A DNA stretch of 64,000 nucleotides from GWF2-33-9 sp964500435. Its GTDB lineage: Bacteria > Bacteroidota > Ignavibacteria > Kapaibacteriales > UBA2268. The notes below the pieces were generated by a model that made no database searches, had not been told where the DNA came from, and saw only the letters and a list, made by a program, of their open reading frames with translations. The stretch's first letter is position 1. Each line of letters starts with the position of its first letter. The position numbers and the translations under genes are program-made. Where the stretch lies: positions 1 to 64,000 of the forward strand of contig CAZCNL010000008.1 of the NCBI GenBank assembly GCA_964500435.1. Reading direction: 5' to 3'. Positions 16,488 through 24,459 of this stretch are shown piece by piece.

Positions 16488-16979
16488 TTATACAATTCTC
16501 TTTGCTTTAAATTTTCCGTTTGAAAAAGTAACTTCGAATTGAGCACCTGTAGATGCGTTAACGTAGATTGCTTTTCCAGAAAAAGTTCCTTCGACATTAC
16601 CACCAACACTACCATAAGTAGTTACTTTGATATTTTCACCTTGCTTTAAATAAAACAATTCATTTGTACTAATCAAATGAATCATTACAGCATTTTCTTC
16701 CTCATTCGCATTAAATGTACCAGTCTTATTTCCTTTGAAAATAACTTGTGCAAAATTACCTTGTGGGTCTGTAAAAGAACATGCAGTTTAATCACTACCA
16801 GGTACATAAATAGAACCACCATCAACATCAAAGGAATACGTTTTGTTCGAAAAAGTACCGCCATTGATTACACAGGAAAACTGATATCCTGTGTTATTGT
16901 CGGTGGGATTCGTAGAAGAATCTTTAGAACACGACAATAAAAGTAATGGTAAAAGAAAAAATGCAAAAATTCTTTTCAT
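16488..16979 (-). pseudogene. Small secreted lipoprotein gene interrupted by one in-frame TAA
   Basis: The frame from ATG 16979 runs for 63 codons, meets TAA (minus strand 16790-16788), and then continues in the same frame without another stop for 99 more codons to TAA at 16490-16488. The first part has a lipoprotein signal peptide with lipobox LLSC and lipidated C17, then SCSKDSSTNP and a beta-rich stretch (CVINGGTFSNKTYSF). The part after the stop begins TACSFTDPQGNF, has the same style, and ends with beta-rich GKAIYVNASTGAQFEVTFSNG. Together they read as one coherent protein of about 162 residues. The gene is either a fresh nonsense pseudogene or carries a sequencing error; translation could in principle restart at ATG 16685. 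Function is unknown. Confidence 0.8.
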
Positions 16980-17424
16980 AAAACCTCCATTTTTTTATAA
17001 TATTTTAAAATAAATTAAGAATAATATTTTAATAAACAATATTTTCATTAATTTTTTCTTGTTTAAATATAACCAACGAAATTTATATTGAATAATAACA
17101 GACAAAAATTATAAATAAACCTAAGAAATTCAAATTGAATTTTTGATAAAATTACTCAATTTTTTGAAAAATTATTTTGGATAATATTCTACATAACAAA
17201 TAAAATTCAGTTTATAAATAAACAAAATGACAAGATTAAAATTAATCGAATAAATTTATAAAAATTATTCTAAGATATTGATTTTAAGATATTTACGTTA
17301 AGATAAAATTTAGATTGCAAGACATAAAATGAAAAATGGCTTACTTTTTTTGTGATTGATTTTTACTAAAAAATATTCGAAATAAAAATTGCAAAAAAAG
17401 TAAAAAAGCAATGAAAATTGAATA

Positions 17425-17441
17425 TTGGCATATTGATTGTA
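17425..17441 (+). promoter_or_regulatory. Sigma54-like promoter of the flagellin genes
   Basis: TTGGCA (17425-17430) and TTGTA (17437-17441) match the -24/-12 sigma54 pattern YTGGCA...TTGCW. The spacing is exact, with ten bases between the GG and the second dinucleotide, but that dinucleotide is GT instead of GC. No TAnnTTTG box competes in this spacer. Flagellin promoters often use alternative sigma factors. The activator and rpoN are not in the window. Confidence 0.45.
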
Positions 17442-17472
17442 AAATAAAAAAAATGATGATAATTAACAATAA

Positions 17473-17490
17473 TTTTCAGCCCCCTGAAAA
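17473..17490 (+). promoter_or_regulatory. Hairpin in the flagellin mRNA leader
   Basis: TTTTCAG (17473-17479) pairs with CTGAAAA (17484-17490) around a CCCC tetraloop, 33 bases before the start codon. The position suits an mRNA-stabilising or translation-control element; there is no U-run directly after it, so it is not a typical terminator. Confidence 0.45.
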
Positions 17491-17512
17491 TGAAAATTAT
17501 AACAAAACACAT

Positions 17513-17517
17513 GGAGG
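17513..17517 (+). promoter_or_regulatory. Strong Shine-Dalgarno site for flagellin 1
   Basis: GGAGG followed by TGAACA and then ATG at 17524, a spacing of six bases. This is a much stronger match to the anti-Shine-Dalgarno sequence than most genes in the window have, fitting a very highly translated protein. Confidence 0.75.
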
Positions 17518-17523
17518 TGAACA

Positions 17524-18459
17524 ATGCCTTTCGCAATAGGAGGAAACGCAAGAATAAGGACGAATACGCCTGCGGAAAATGCATATAACGCTTTAGATTT
17601 GTCGAATCGTGATATTGCTTTGAGACAGTTACGATTATCGACAGGTAAAAGAATAAATAATGCGGGAGATGATGTTGCAGGCTATATTACGTCAAGGGCA
17701 TTAATGGCAAGAAATGGTGCCTTAAAAGCGGCTTTACTTGCAGTGGGAGATGCTCAAAACGTTGCAAATATTACAATGGATTCATTGGAAAATATCAATG
17801 ATTTATTGATTAAAATCAAAGATGCAACTGCACAAGCAGCATCAGGAGCTACAGGAACAGACGAAAAAGTTGCTTTGGCTAAAGCAGCATATCGTTTCGC
17901 TCAACAAATTCAAACAGTGGTTGATTCAACTGTTTTCGGTGGTCGACAATTGTTAGATGGTACTTTCTCCGCAGCTTTTGTAATTGGTAGTAATGCTGCC
18001 AATAACTTACTTACATTAAATGTTGATTTAACTATGACAAATCAAGAATTTAACATTGAGAGTAATTACTTCAACTCCAATGCAATGAACACTAATTTCT
18101 TTGGTGGTATCACTGGTCTTGATTTGCGAGATTTAAACAACGTTTCGAATACCAATCTTGGTGTATTTGATTTTGCCAACATACAAACAACTTTGACAAG
18201 TTTAGCAAATGCTATTAATAATGTCAACAAGGTTGCTTCATTTGTCGGTGGAATTGTAAATCGGTTAAATTCACAGGAAGATATTCTTAAGAATCAAACT
18301 GTGAATTATAACGCAGCAATTTCAAGAATAGAAGACGCAGACGTTGCAAAAGAACAATTGCAATTAGTTAAATCGCAATTCTTGCAACAAGCATCGCTGG
18401 CATCTTTAGCACAAGCAAATGCTAATCCGCAAGCGTTCTTGAAATTGATACAAGGATAA
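17524..18459 (+). CDS. Flagellin (copy 1)
   Basis: 311 residues, the filament subunit. The N-terminal D0/D1 part includes RQLRLSTGKRINNAGDDVAGY, which corresponds to the flagellin LSTGLRINSAADDAAG block. The C-terminal part has SRIEDADVAKEQLQLVKSQF and LQQASLASLAQANANP, the classical C-terminal helix. The variable centre (about 150-225) is short, so the subunit is close to minimal. The extreme N-terminus (MPFAIGGNARIRTN) differs from the usual MRINTN start. There is no signal peptide, as expected for export through the flagellar apparatus. A second copy follows after 20 bases. Confidence 0.93.
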   Translation: MPFAIGGNARIRTNTPAENAYNALDLSNRDIALRQLRLSTGKRINNAGDDVAGYITSRALMARNGALKAALLAVGDAQNVANITMDSLENINDLLIKIKDATAQAASGATGTDEKVALAKAAYRFAQQIQTVVDSTVFGGRQLLDGTFSAAFVIGSNAANNLLTLNVDLTMTNQEFNIESNYFNSNAMNTNFFGGITGLDLRDLNNVSNTNLGVFDFANIQTTLTSLANAINNVNKVASFVGGIVNRLNSQEDILKNQTVNYNAAISRIEDADVAKEQLQLVKSQFLQQASLASLAQANANPQAFLKLIQG

Positions 18460-18479
18460 TAAATATTAAGAGGTAAATT

Positions 18480-19415
18480 ATGCCATTTGCAGTAGGTGGA
18501 AGTTCAAGAATTAGAACAAATATTCCTGCAGAAAATGCTTATAATGCTTTAGAAATTTCGAGCAGAGATATATCATTGAGGCAATTAAGAATGTCAACAG
18601 GCTTGCGTATTAATAGCGCCTCTGATGATGTTGCCGGATATATAACTTCACGTGCATTAATTGCTCGAAATGGGTCCTTGCAATCAGCTATTAATACTGT
18701 TGGAGATGCTAAAAATGTTACTAACATCGCAATGGATGGATTAGATAACATCAATAGCTTAATTACTAAAATTAAAGATGCAACAGCTCAAGCTGCTTCG
18801 GGTGCAATGGGCACAGACGAAAAAGTTGCACTTGCTAAAGCTGCTTACCGTATGGCTCAACAAATTCAAACTGTTGTGGATTCTACTGTTTTTGGCGGTG
18901 CACAGCTCTTGGATGGAACTTTTAGCTCGAATTTTGTTATAGGATTAGACTCGAGAAATACTTTACTTACATTAGCAGTAGATTTGAGGTTCAATAATCC
19001 TGATTTTAATGTTGATTCCAATAATTTTAATGTAAGTGCCTTAAGTACTACAAATTTCGCTGGCGTAACAAATTTAGACCTAACTCAACTGAATAATGTT
19101 AGCCAAACAAATTTGGGAATTTTTTCGATGACTCAAATTGGCGCAACTTTGACTAGCTTGGCAATAGCTTTAAATAATGCTAATAAAGTTGCATCTTTTA
19201 TCGGTGGTATTTCAAACAGGCTTGATTCGCAAGAAGACTTGTTGAAAAATCAAATTACAAACTATAAAGCTGCCATTTCAAGAATTGAAGATGCAGACGT
19301 TGCTAAAGAACAACTTTCGTTGATAAAATCGCAGTTTTTACAACAAGCATCACTTACTTCATTGGCTCAAGCAAATCAAAATCCGAGTTCATTTTTACAA
19401 TTAATTAAAGGTTAA
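18480..19415 (+). CDS. Flagellin (copy 2)
   Basis: 311 residues, exactly as long as copy 1 and alignable without gaps by eye. Identity is very high in both termini (for example KVALAKAAYR and QIQTVVDSTVFGG) and lower in the centre near 155-215. It has an AGAGG ribosome-binding site (AAGAGGTAAATT before ATG). It arose by tandem duplication and is likely co-transcribed with copy 1; two subunits could be mixed or ordered along the filament. Its TAA overlaps the stop codon of the convergent nuclease gene at 19412-19415. Confidence 0.93.
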   Translation: MPFAVGGSSRIRTNIPAENAYNALEISSRDISLRQLRMSTGLRINSASDDVAGYITSRALIARNGSLQSAINTVGDAKNVTNIAMDGLDNINSLITKIKDATAQAASGAMGTDEKVALAKAAYRMAQQIQTVVDSTVFGGAQLLDGTFSSNFVIGLDSRNTLLTLAVDLRFNNPDFNVDSNNFNVSALSTTNFAGVTNLDLTQLNNVSQTNLGIFSMTQIGATLTSLAIALNNANKVASFIGGISNRLDSQEDLLKNQITNYKAAISRIEDADVAKEQLSLIKSQFLQQASLTSLAQANQNPSSFLQLIKG

Positions 19416-20266
19416 GGAGTAAAATAAATGTCGAAGTGTGGATTTACTTTGGATTCTAAGGATTTTTCTAATTTATCATCCAATGCCCAAAAAAAATCAA
19501 GATGACTTCGACGCTGAATTTCATCTATACTTACTAAATAGTCCTTCAAAGCACTATTTTTTGGAATATTTTGGTTAAAGATAAAACCGAATATTTCAAG
19601 ATTTGATTTGTTTCGTATGTCTTGTTCATACGGAATTATAATTATTTTCCAATAACCGCTTGGTACTTTATGATACTCATCGGCTTTTGGAAGTTTTGGC
19701 ATTTCTTTTTCATATAAAGGTCCCGTCATAACATAAATCAATCCATACTTTTCTGTTAACTTCCGCTCATAATCTTCTAAATTCTTCCATATTCCACGAT
19801 TTAAATTAGAATTCTGTGGAGTAATATTTGATAAATAATTTGTCTCGTAAGCATATTCACTACCTTTAAAATCAGCTAATGGTGCCTGGTGTCCCCTATC
19901 AATACCAATAGCTTTGGAGGCATCTTTGTAATCTTCTGGTTCTAAAGTTTCCCATTCATCAAGCCATGGATCTGCTTGCCAATCTCGTTCTTTTTGCGAT
20001 GGTCCTGTAATTGTTTTCAAATCTAATCTATATGCAACCCAATCAGCAAATTTTGTGCTATCGTTACTACTCAAAGCATAGATATCTCTTATAATTAAAT
20101 CATTAGTTGCCGGGCAACCTTTTGGATATCCATAAATAAAATGCTTGCAATGTATTTCCGTATATTGCGAAAAACCAATTGTTGCATAGGAAAAGTATAC
20201 AAATGCAATTAAATAAAGAATTTTTATTTTCTTTTTAAAGCCTTGTGTTTTCATTTTATTTTCCAA
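19412..20266 (-). CDS. Secreted DNA/RNA non-specific endonuclease (NUC1/EndoG family)
   Basis: 284 residues. After a signal peptide (cleavage near FSQ, about residue 34) comes the beta-beta-alpha-metal nuclease domain. The catalytic motif DRGHQAP is at 123-129 with general base H126, and the metal-ligand asparagine N156 lies in LNRGIWKNLE. EHYKVP-like 'DEYHKVPSGYWKII' is another conserved block. It would cut DNA and RNA outside the cytoplasm, as a nutrient or phosphate scavenger or to clear external DNA. It is the last gene of the kdsA-lptC-tpiA-pgsA operon, one base after pgsA. ATG 20254 is an alternative start. Its 3' end overlaps the flagellin 2 stop. Confidence 0.88.
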   Translation of the reverse strand: MENKMKTQGFKKKIKILYLIAFVYFSYATIGFSQYTEIHCKHFIYGYPKGCPATNDLIIRDIYALSSNDSTKFADWVAYRLDLKTITGPSQKERDWQADPWLDEWETLEPEDYKDASKAIGIDRGHQAPLADFKGSEYAYETNYLSNITPQNSNLNRGIWKNLEDYERKLTEKYGLIYVMTGPLYEKEMPKLPKADEYHKVPSGYWKIIIIPYEQDIRNKSNLEIFGFIFNQNIPKNSALKDYLVSIDEIQRRSHLDFFWALDDKLEKSLESKVNPHFDIYFTP

Positions 20267-20267
20267 A

Positions 20268-20852
20268 TTATCTATTATAATTATTTTTTGCTGTTGTTAA
20301 GATTTTATAAAGATATTCAAAAAATGTATAAACTGTAACAATGGTCAATATTAAAAATAAAGTGTATGTAATCTTAGAATATAAAAAATCATTTATTACA
20401 AATTTCAATTTCTCATCATTCATTAAGTTTGAAATGAAAATTGCAAGAAGAACAATTGAAATAATTAGCATTTGCAGTGTCGTTTTAACTTTTGCTATAT
20501 ATGAAGTGTTAAATTCCGCTTTTTGGTAAATACGTAGTAATGTAGTAAGTATATCCCGAAAAATAATAATAATGACCATCCATAATGGAATTAAATTAAT
20601 CATATAAAAAACTAAAAATGCCGCAGTTGTTAAAAATTTATCAGCAAGTGGGTCTAAAAATTTTCCAGTTGAAGAAACTATACCATATTTTCTGGCGAAA
20701 TAGCCATCATAATAATCTGTTAACGATGCTACCAAAAAAATTACAATCGAAGTTTGTTGCAAAATTTTATTTTCCAATAAAAATAACACAAAAAAAATCG
20801 GAGCAAATAATAATCTTGAGAGGCTCAAAATATTTGGTATTGTTTTCTTCAT
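20268..20852 (-). CDS. pgsA: CDP-diacylglycerol--glycerol-3-phosphate 3-phosphatidyltransferase
   Basis: 194 residues, a membrane enzyme making phosphatidylglycerol phosphate. The CDP-alcohol phosphatidyltransferase motif is complete: D46, D49-G50, A53-R54, G63, D67, D71, in the exact spacing DxxDGxxARx8Gx3Dx3D. Four to five hydrophobic segments surround it. The N-terminal IPNILSLSRLLFAPIF is typical of PgsA. It begins nine bases after tpiA. The window gives no sign that it is a different member of the family (for example phosphatidylserine synthase), which would have other flanking motifs. Confidence 0.88.
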   Translation of the reverse strand: MKKTIPNILSLSRLLFAPIFFVLFLLENKILQQTSIVIFLVASLTDYYDGYFARKYGIVSSTGKFLDPLADKFLTTAAFLVFYMINLIPLWMVIIIIFRDILTTLLRIYQKAEFNTSYIAKVKTTLQMLIISIVLLAIFISNLMNDEKLKFVINDFLYSKITYTLFLILTIVTVYTFFEYLYKILTTAKNNYNR

Positions 20853-20861
20853 ATTTAATAT

Positions 20862-21623
20862 TTAATTTCCAACAATTTCTATTGCAGCATCTATTATTTT
20901 TAAAAACTGTTCACTTTTCAAAGATGCACCACCAATCAAACCACCATTTACATTTTCCGTAGAAAGTATTTCTTTTGCATTTTTGTCATTCATACTCCCG
21001 CCGTATAATATTGGTATTTGCAGTGCAAAATGTGCATATATGTGGTCAGCAATCCATTGATGAACTTCTTTAATTTGTTCAGTAGAAGCTGTTAATCCTG
21101 TGCCTATTGCCCATACGGGTTCGTAAGCAATTACCAATTTTGTTAATTGTTCTCTGGAAAAATTATGAATTATCGTAATTTGATTATATAAAACTTCAAA
21201 TGTTTTATTGTTTTGGCGCTCTTCAAGTGTTTCTCCAATACATAAAATTGGGATTAAATTATTGTCAAATGCAGCTTGAAGCTTTTTTATTAAAAGTTCG
21301 TTATCTTCTTTGAAATACTGTCGTCTTTCACTATGTCCTAAAATAACATATCGACAACCGGAATCTAATAGCATCTCTGGTGAAATTTCACCAGTAAAAG
21401 CACCTTTTGGCATAAAATGCATATTTTGAGCACCAAGTATAATTGGTGAATTTTCAATTGCTTTATTTGCTATACTTAAATTTGTAAATGGTGGACAAAT
21501 CAATATATCAACATCGTCAATCTTTTTATTTTGGATTCCTTCTTTTATTTGACTAATTAAATTTGCTGTTTCTGCTTGAAGCAAATTCATTTTCCAATTT
21601 CCTGCTATTAAGTATTTTTTCAT
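20862..21623 (-). CDS. tpiA: Triosephosphate isomerase
   Basis: 253 residues, a complete TIM barrel. N9 and K11 are in AGNWKMN, the electrophile histidine in LGHSERR near 96, the catalytic glutamate in AYEPVWAIGTG near 166, and the phosphate loops are in YGGSMN and GLIGGASL. It interconverts dihydroxyacetone phosphate and glyceraldehyde-3-phosphate. Its start overlaps the end of lptC by four bases (ATGA), so the two are translationally coupled. Confidence 0.96.
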   Translation of the reverse strand: MKKYLIAGNWKMNLLQAETANLISQIKEGIQNKKIDDVDILICPPFTNLSIANKAIENSPIILGAQNMHFMPKGAFTGEISPEMLLDSGCRYVILGHSERRQYFKEDNELLIKKLQAAFDNNLIPILCIGETLEERQNNKTFEVLYNQITIIHNFSREQLTKLVIAYEPVWAIGTGLTASTEQIKEVHQWIADHIYAHFALQIPILYGGSMNDKNAKEILSTENVNGGLIGGASLKSEQFLKIIDAAIEIVGN

Positions 21624-22162
21624 TGTTTTATCCCGCTTACTTTATAAATTTTATAATTACTTAAATCTAAATTTGACTCAAATCCATATCCATTAATCGT
21701 TTCGGTTGGTGTTTTGATTGTAACATAATCTTTTGTATAAATTATTTGTCTTTCGTTACTCCAAGCTAATGAATTTGTTGTCATAGTTACATTGGCACTA
21801 TCCGAAACTACCACAACATTCCCTTTTGCAAACATATCTTTTGACTTGTCATCTATTGTTGCGTTTTCCGCAGTTAAAATAGAAAGCCTTTTCCCAGTCA
21901 TTTTCGAAAAATATTCAAGTTTCACTCCTCCTTTTAAAATTGTAGTCGAATTGCTATAATAAACTTCTGCTTGTATTGCTGTTAATATTGCTTTGGTATA
22001 TGCTGAATCGAAAAAAACTACTTCAATATTATTTGCAATTTGGTCGGGTATAACTTTCGATTCTTCTTGTAAAGCTTTTTGATACTCTGAATCATCTCGA
22101 AAGCAACCAAAAAGAATAATTGTAAATGTTAGAAAGAGTAATATTTTAAAAATTATTTTCAA
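21620..22162 (-). CDS. lptC: LPS export protein LptC
   Basis: 180 residues, a lipoprotein-like version of LptC: hydrophobic N-terminus with lipobox ILFGC (C20). The rest is a beta-jellyroll of the OstA/LptC type, with ILKGGVKLEYFSKMTGK, LTAENATIDDKSKDMFAKGNVVV and a late TPTETINGYGFESN block. LptC bridges the inner-membrane ABC transporter and LptA in moving LPS to the outer membrane. It lies between kdsA and tpiA; kdsA makes KDO-8-phosphate for the same LPS, so the two genes belong together functionally. Confidence 0.82.
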   Translation of the reverse strand: MKIIFKILLFLTFTIILFGCFRDDSEYQKALQEESKVIPDQIANNIEVVFFDSAYTKAILTAIQAEVYYSNSTTILKGGVKLEYFSKMTGKRLSILTAENATIDDKSKDMFAKGNVVVVSDSANVTMTTNSLAWSNERQIIYTKDYVTIKTPTETINGYGFESNLDLSNYKIYKVSGIKQ

Positions 22163-22172
22163 ATTTAAGATT

Positions 22173-22955
22173 TTAATTTAATTGTTGAACAATTTTATTT
22201 AATAATAATAAATCATTAATAAATTTATTTGCTAAAGCTAATGGCAATTGAGTTTCCTTGTCGCTCATTGCAATTTGGGGATTTGGATGTGTTTCGAAAA
22301 ATACTCCATCAACTCCAACCGCAACTGCTGCTCTTGCAAGATATGGAACTAATTCGGGATAACCACCCGATTGCTCACCGATTGAAGGTTTTTGTAATGA
22401 ATGAGTGGCATCATAAATTACCGGATAACCACTTTTTCTCATTATCGGTAATGAACGGAAATCAACAACTAAATCATTATAACCAAAAAAAGTTCCTCTT
22501 TCAGTAAGCATTATATTTTTATTACCTGTCGATGCTACTTTTTGTGCAGCTTTTATTATTGTTTCAGCAGAAACAAATTGACCTTTTTTTATATTTACAA
22601 TTTTTCCCGATTCACCTGCCGCAAGTAGCAAATCTGTTTGACGGCATAAAAATGCGGGAATTTGAAGTATATCAACAAATTCTGCAGCTAACTTTGCTTC
22701 GTCAGTTGAGTGAATATCGGTTAATATTTTCATATCAAATTTTCTTTTGACTTCTGCTAACCAAGAAAGTGCAATTTCATCTCCGACACCTGAAAAAGAC
22801 GAAATACTCGTGCGATTTGCTTTTCGGTATGATGCTTTAAAAATTATATCCACACCTGTTGACAATGAAATTGATTTAAGTTCTTCGGCAACTTCGAAAA
22901 GCATTTCTTTCGATTCTGCTAAACACGGTCCCGCAATAAAAAATAGGTTTTTCAT
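22173..22955 (-). CDS. kdsA: 3-deoxy-8-phosphooctulonate (KDO-8-phosphate) synthase
   Basis: 260 residues. It condenses PEP with arabinose-5-phosphate to KDO-8-phosphate, the first committed step of the LPS inner core sugar. Signatures are FIAGPCLAES at the N-terminus, FKASYRKANRTS near 40-52, LTDIHSTDEA, LQIPAFLCRQTDLL, and the late FFETHPNP block. C6 of GPC and H of ETHP suggest a metal-type site can be formed, but I did not assign the class firmly. It begins 41 bases after nupC. Confidence 0.93.
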   Translation of the reverse strand: MKNLFFIAGPCLAESKEMLFEVAEELKSISLSTGVDIIFKASYRKANRTSISSFSGVGDEIALSWLAEVKRKFDMKILTDIHSTDEAKLAAEFVDILQIPAFLCRQTDLLLAAGESGKIVNIKKGQFVSAETIIKAAQKVASTGNKNIMLTERGTFFGYNDLVVDFRSLPIMRKSGYPVIYDATHSLQKPSIGEQSGGYPELVPYLARAAVAVGVDGVFFETHPNPQIAMSDKETQLPLALANKFINDLLLLNKIVQQLN

Positions 22956-22996
22956 TCTTGCTTTGTTTTATATTTGTTTTATAAAAGTAAAATTAA

Positions 22997-24247
22997 TTAA
23001 ATTAAAATACCAGCAACTGTTGCTGTTAAAATATTAACCAATGCACCTGTAAACATCGCCTTAAAACCTAATTTTGCGATAGTTGTCTTTTGATTTGGAG
23101 CCAACGAACCTAACCCGCCAATTTGTATAGCAATTGAAGAAAAATTCGCAAAACCACACAAAGCAAATGCAGCAAGTTTTGCAGTCCTTGGGCTAATTGC
23201 CCCTGAATGTATCATTTGGGATAAATCAGCATATGCAATAAATTCGTTTAAACTTATTTTTGTGCCAAGAAGTGCAGAAAACGATTGAACCTCATTTTGG
23301 GGAATTCCAACTAAATATGCAAATGGAGAGAAAATCACTCCAAAAAAACCTTTTAATGTTTCTGGAAAGCCATTCCAACCAAAATATTGAAATCCTTGGT
23401 GAGCAAATAAAAATAATTGGTCAATTATTGCAATCATCGATACAAAAGCAATTAACATTGCCATTATATTCAAAGCTAACTTTAAACCATCTCCTGCTCC
23501 ATCAGTCAATGCAATCAAAGCATTATCAGCTTTTGTTGTTTCAATATTTTGGATTTCAGATAGTTTTAAACCACGTCCTTCTGGAGGAATTAAAATTTTA
23601 GATAACATTAATCCACCTGGCACAGAAATCAAGCTTGCCGTTATTAATTGTTCGGCGGGAATTCCCATTTGAATATATGCAGCCATAACACCACCGGCAA
23701 TTGTTGCGAACCCACCAACCATAATTGTGTTAATCTCTGAACGTGTCGCAGTAGGCAAATAATATCGAATCATCAGTGGGGCTTCGGTTTGCCCTAAAAA
23801 TATATTTGATGCTGCTGAAAGTGATTCAACACCTGACGTTCCCATTGTTTTTTGCATAACCCAAGCCATACCATATACAATCTTTTGCATTATCTTGTAA
23901 TGATACAAAACAGAAACAAATGCCGAGAAAAATACTACTGTAGCTGTTATAATTATTGCAAATTGATAACCAAATACATTTTGATGTTGATTATCCGGTA
24001 AATTGCCAAATAAAAAACTTGCTCCTTTGAGTGAAAAATTCAAAAATGCTGAAACTTGGTCCCCAAACCATTTGAAAAACCATACACCAGCAGGGAAATT
24101 GAGTATTAAACCTCCAATTGCAAATTGTAAGATTAAGCCCCAAATAACTATGCGAAATGGGAATTTTTTTCGATTTTCTGAGATTAACCATAAAAGGAAC
24201 ATAATAAGAAAAATTCCCAAGAAACTAATGGCTTTTTGTAAAAACAT
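22997..24247 (-). CDS. nupC: Concentrative nucleoside transporter (NupC family)
   Basis: 416 residues with about ten hydrophobic segments. The CNT-family core is clear: FLGQTEAPLMIRYYLPTAT near 150-168, GGFATIAGGVMAAYIQMG near 178-195, and ALCGFANFSSIAIQIGG near 365-381, the last being the nucleoside-binding C-terminal half. It imports nucleosides with sodium or protons across the inner membrane. It heads the operon that ends with a secreted DNA/RNA nuclease, so the two could form a nucleic-acid scavenging pair, although four unrelated genes lie between. Confidence 0.9.
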   Translation of the reverse strand: MFLQKAISFLGIFLIMFLLWLISENRKKFPFRIVIWGLILQFAIGGLILNFPAGVWFFKWFGDQVSAFLNFSLKGASFLFGNLPDNQHQNVFGYQFAIIITATVVFFSAFVSVLYHYKIMQKIVYGMAWVMQKTMGTSGVESLSAASNIFLGQTEAPLMIRYYLPTATRSEINTIMVGGFATIAGGVMAAYIQMGIPAEQLITASLISVPGGLMLSKILIPPEGRGLKLSEIQNIETTKADNALIALTDGAGDGLKLALNIMAMLIAFVSMIAIIDQLFLFAHQGFQYFGWNGFPETLKGFFGVIFSPFAYLVGIPQNEVQSFSALLGTKISLNEFIAYADLSQMIHSGAISPRTAKLAAFALCGFANFSSIAIQIGGLGSLAPNQKTTIAKLGFKAMFTGALVNILTATVAGILI

Positions 24248-24288
24248 TGAATTCCTTTTTTAATTATTTGTAAATACATATAAAAAAG

Positions 24289-24296
24289 CAAAATTA
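24289..24296 (-). promoter_or_regulatory. Candidate -7 box for the nupC operon
   Basis: TAATTTTG on the minus strand, 42 bases before ATG 24247. No TTG at the usual spacing. Confidence 0.4.
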
Positions 24297-24371
24297 ACTA
24301 TTTCATTTGAATTATTACATTGACTAAATAAATCGTTTCATAATAATTTATTAATGTTAATAACTTATTTT

Positions 24372-24401
24372 TTGTATATTCACATTTTTAAATTAATTTT
24401 G
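24372..24401 (+). promoter_or_regulatory. Bacteroidota-type promoter of the TonB-dependent receptor gene
   Basis: TTG (24372-24374, within TTTTTTG), a 19-base spacer, and TAATTTTG (24394-24401). The box ends 58 bases before the ATG. This is one of the best matches in the window to TTG-N19-TAnnTTTG. Confidence 0.65.
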
Positions 24402-24459
24402 TTGCTTACGATAATTTTTTTTTGATTTTAATAAATTTTAATAATAAAATTGAGGAATT

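Larger units (their letters stand above)
16980..17523. other. Long AT-rich intergenic region upstream of the flagellins
   Basis: About 540 bases with no convincing reading frame on either strand. The right end (17425-17523) holds a sigma54-like promoter, a leader hairpin and a strong Shine-Dalgarno sequence for the first flagellin. The left end should contain the promoter of the lipoprotein gene, but no TAnnTTTG box is evident there. I see nothing definable in the middle. Confidence 0.5.

Noticed and set aside
19428..19505. Short plus-strand frame of 25 codons after flagellin 2 with an AAGGAG sequence before its ATG
   Set aside because: It is wholly antisense to the nuclease gene end, has no recognisable product, and its apparent ribosome site sits on the flagellin stop. 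Chance is more likely.
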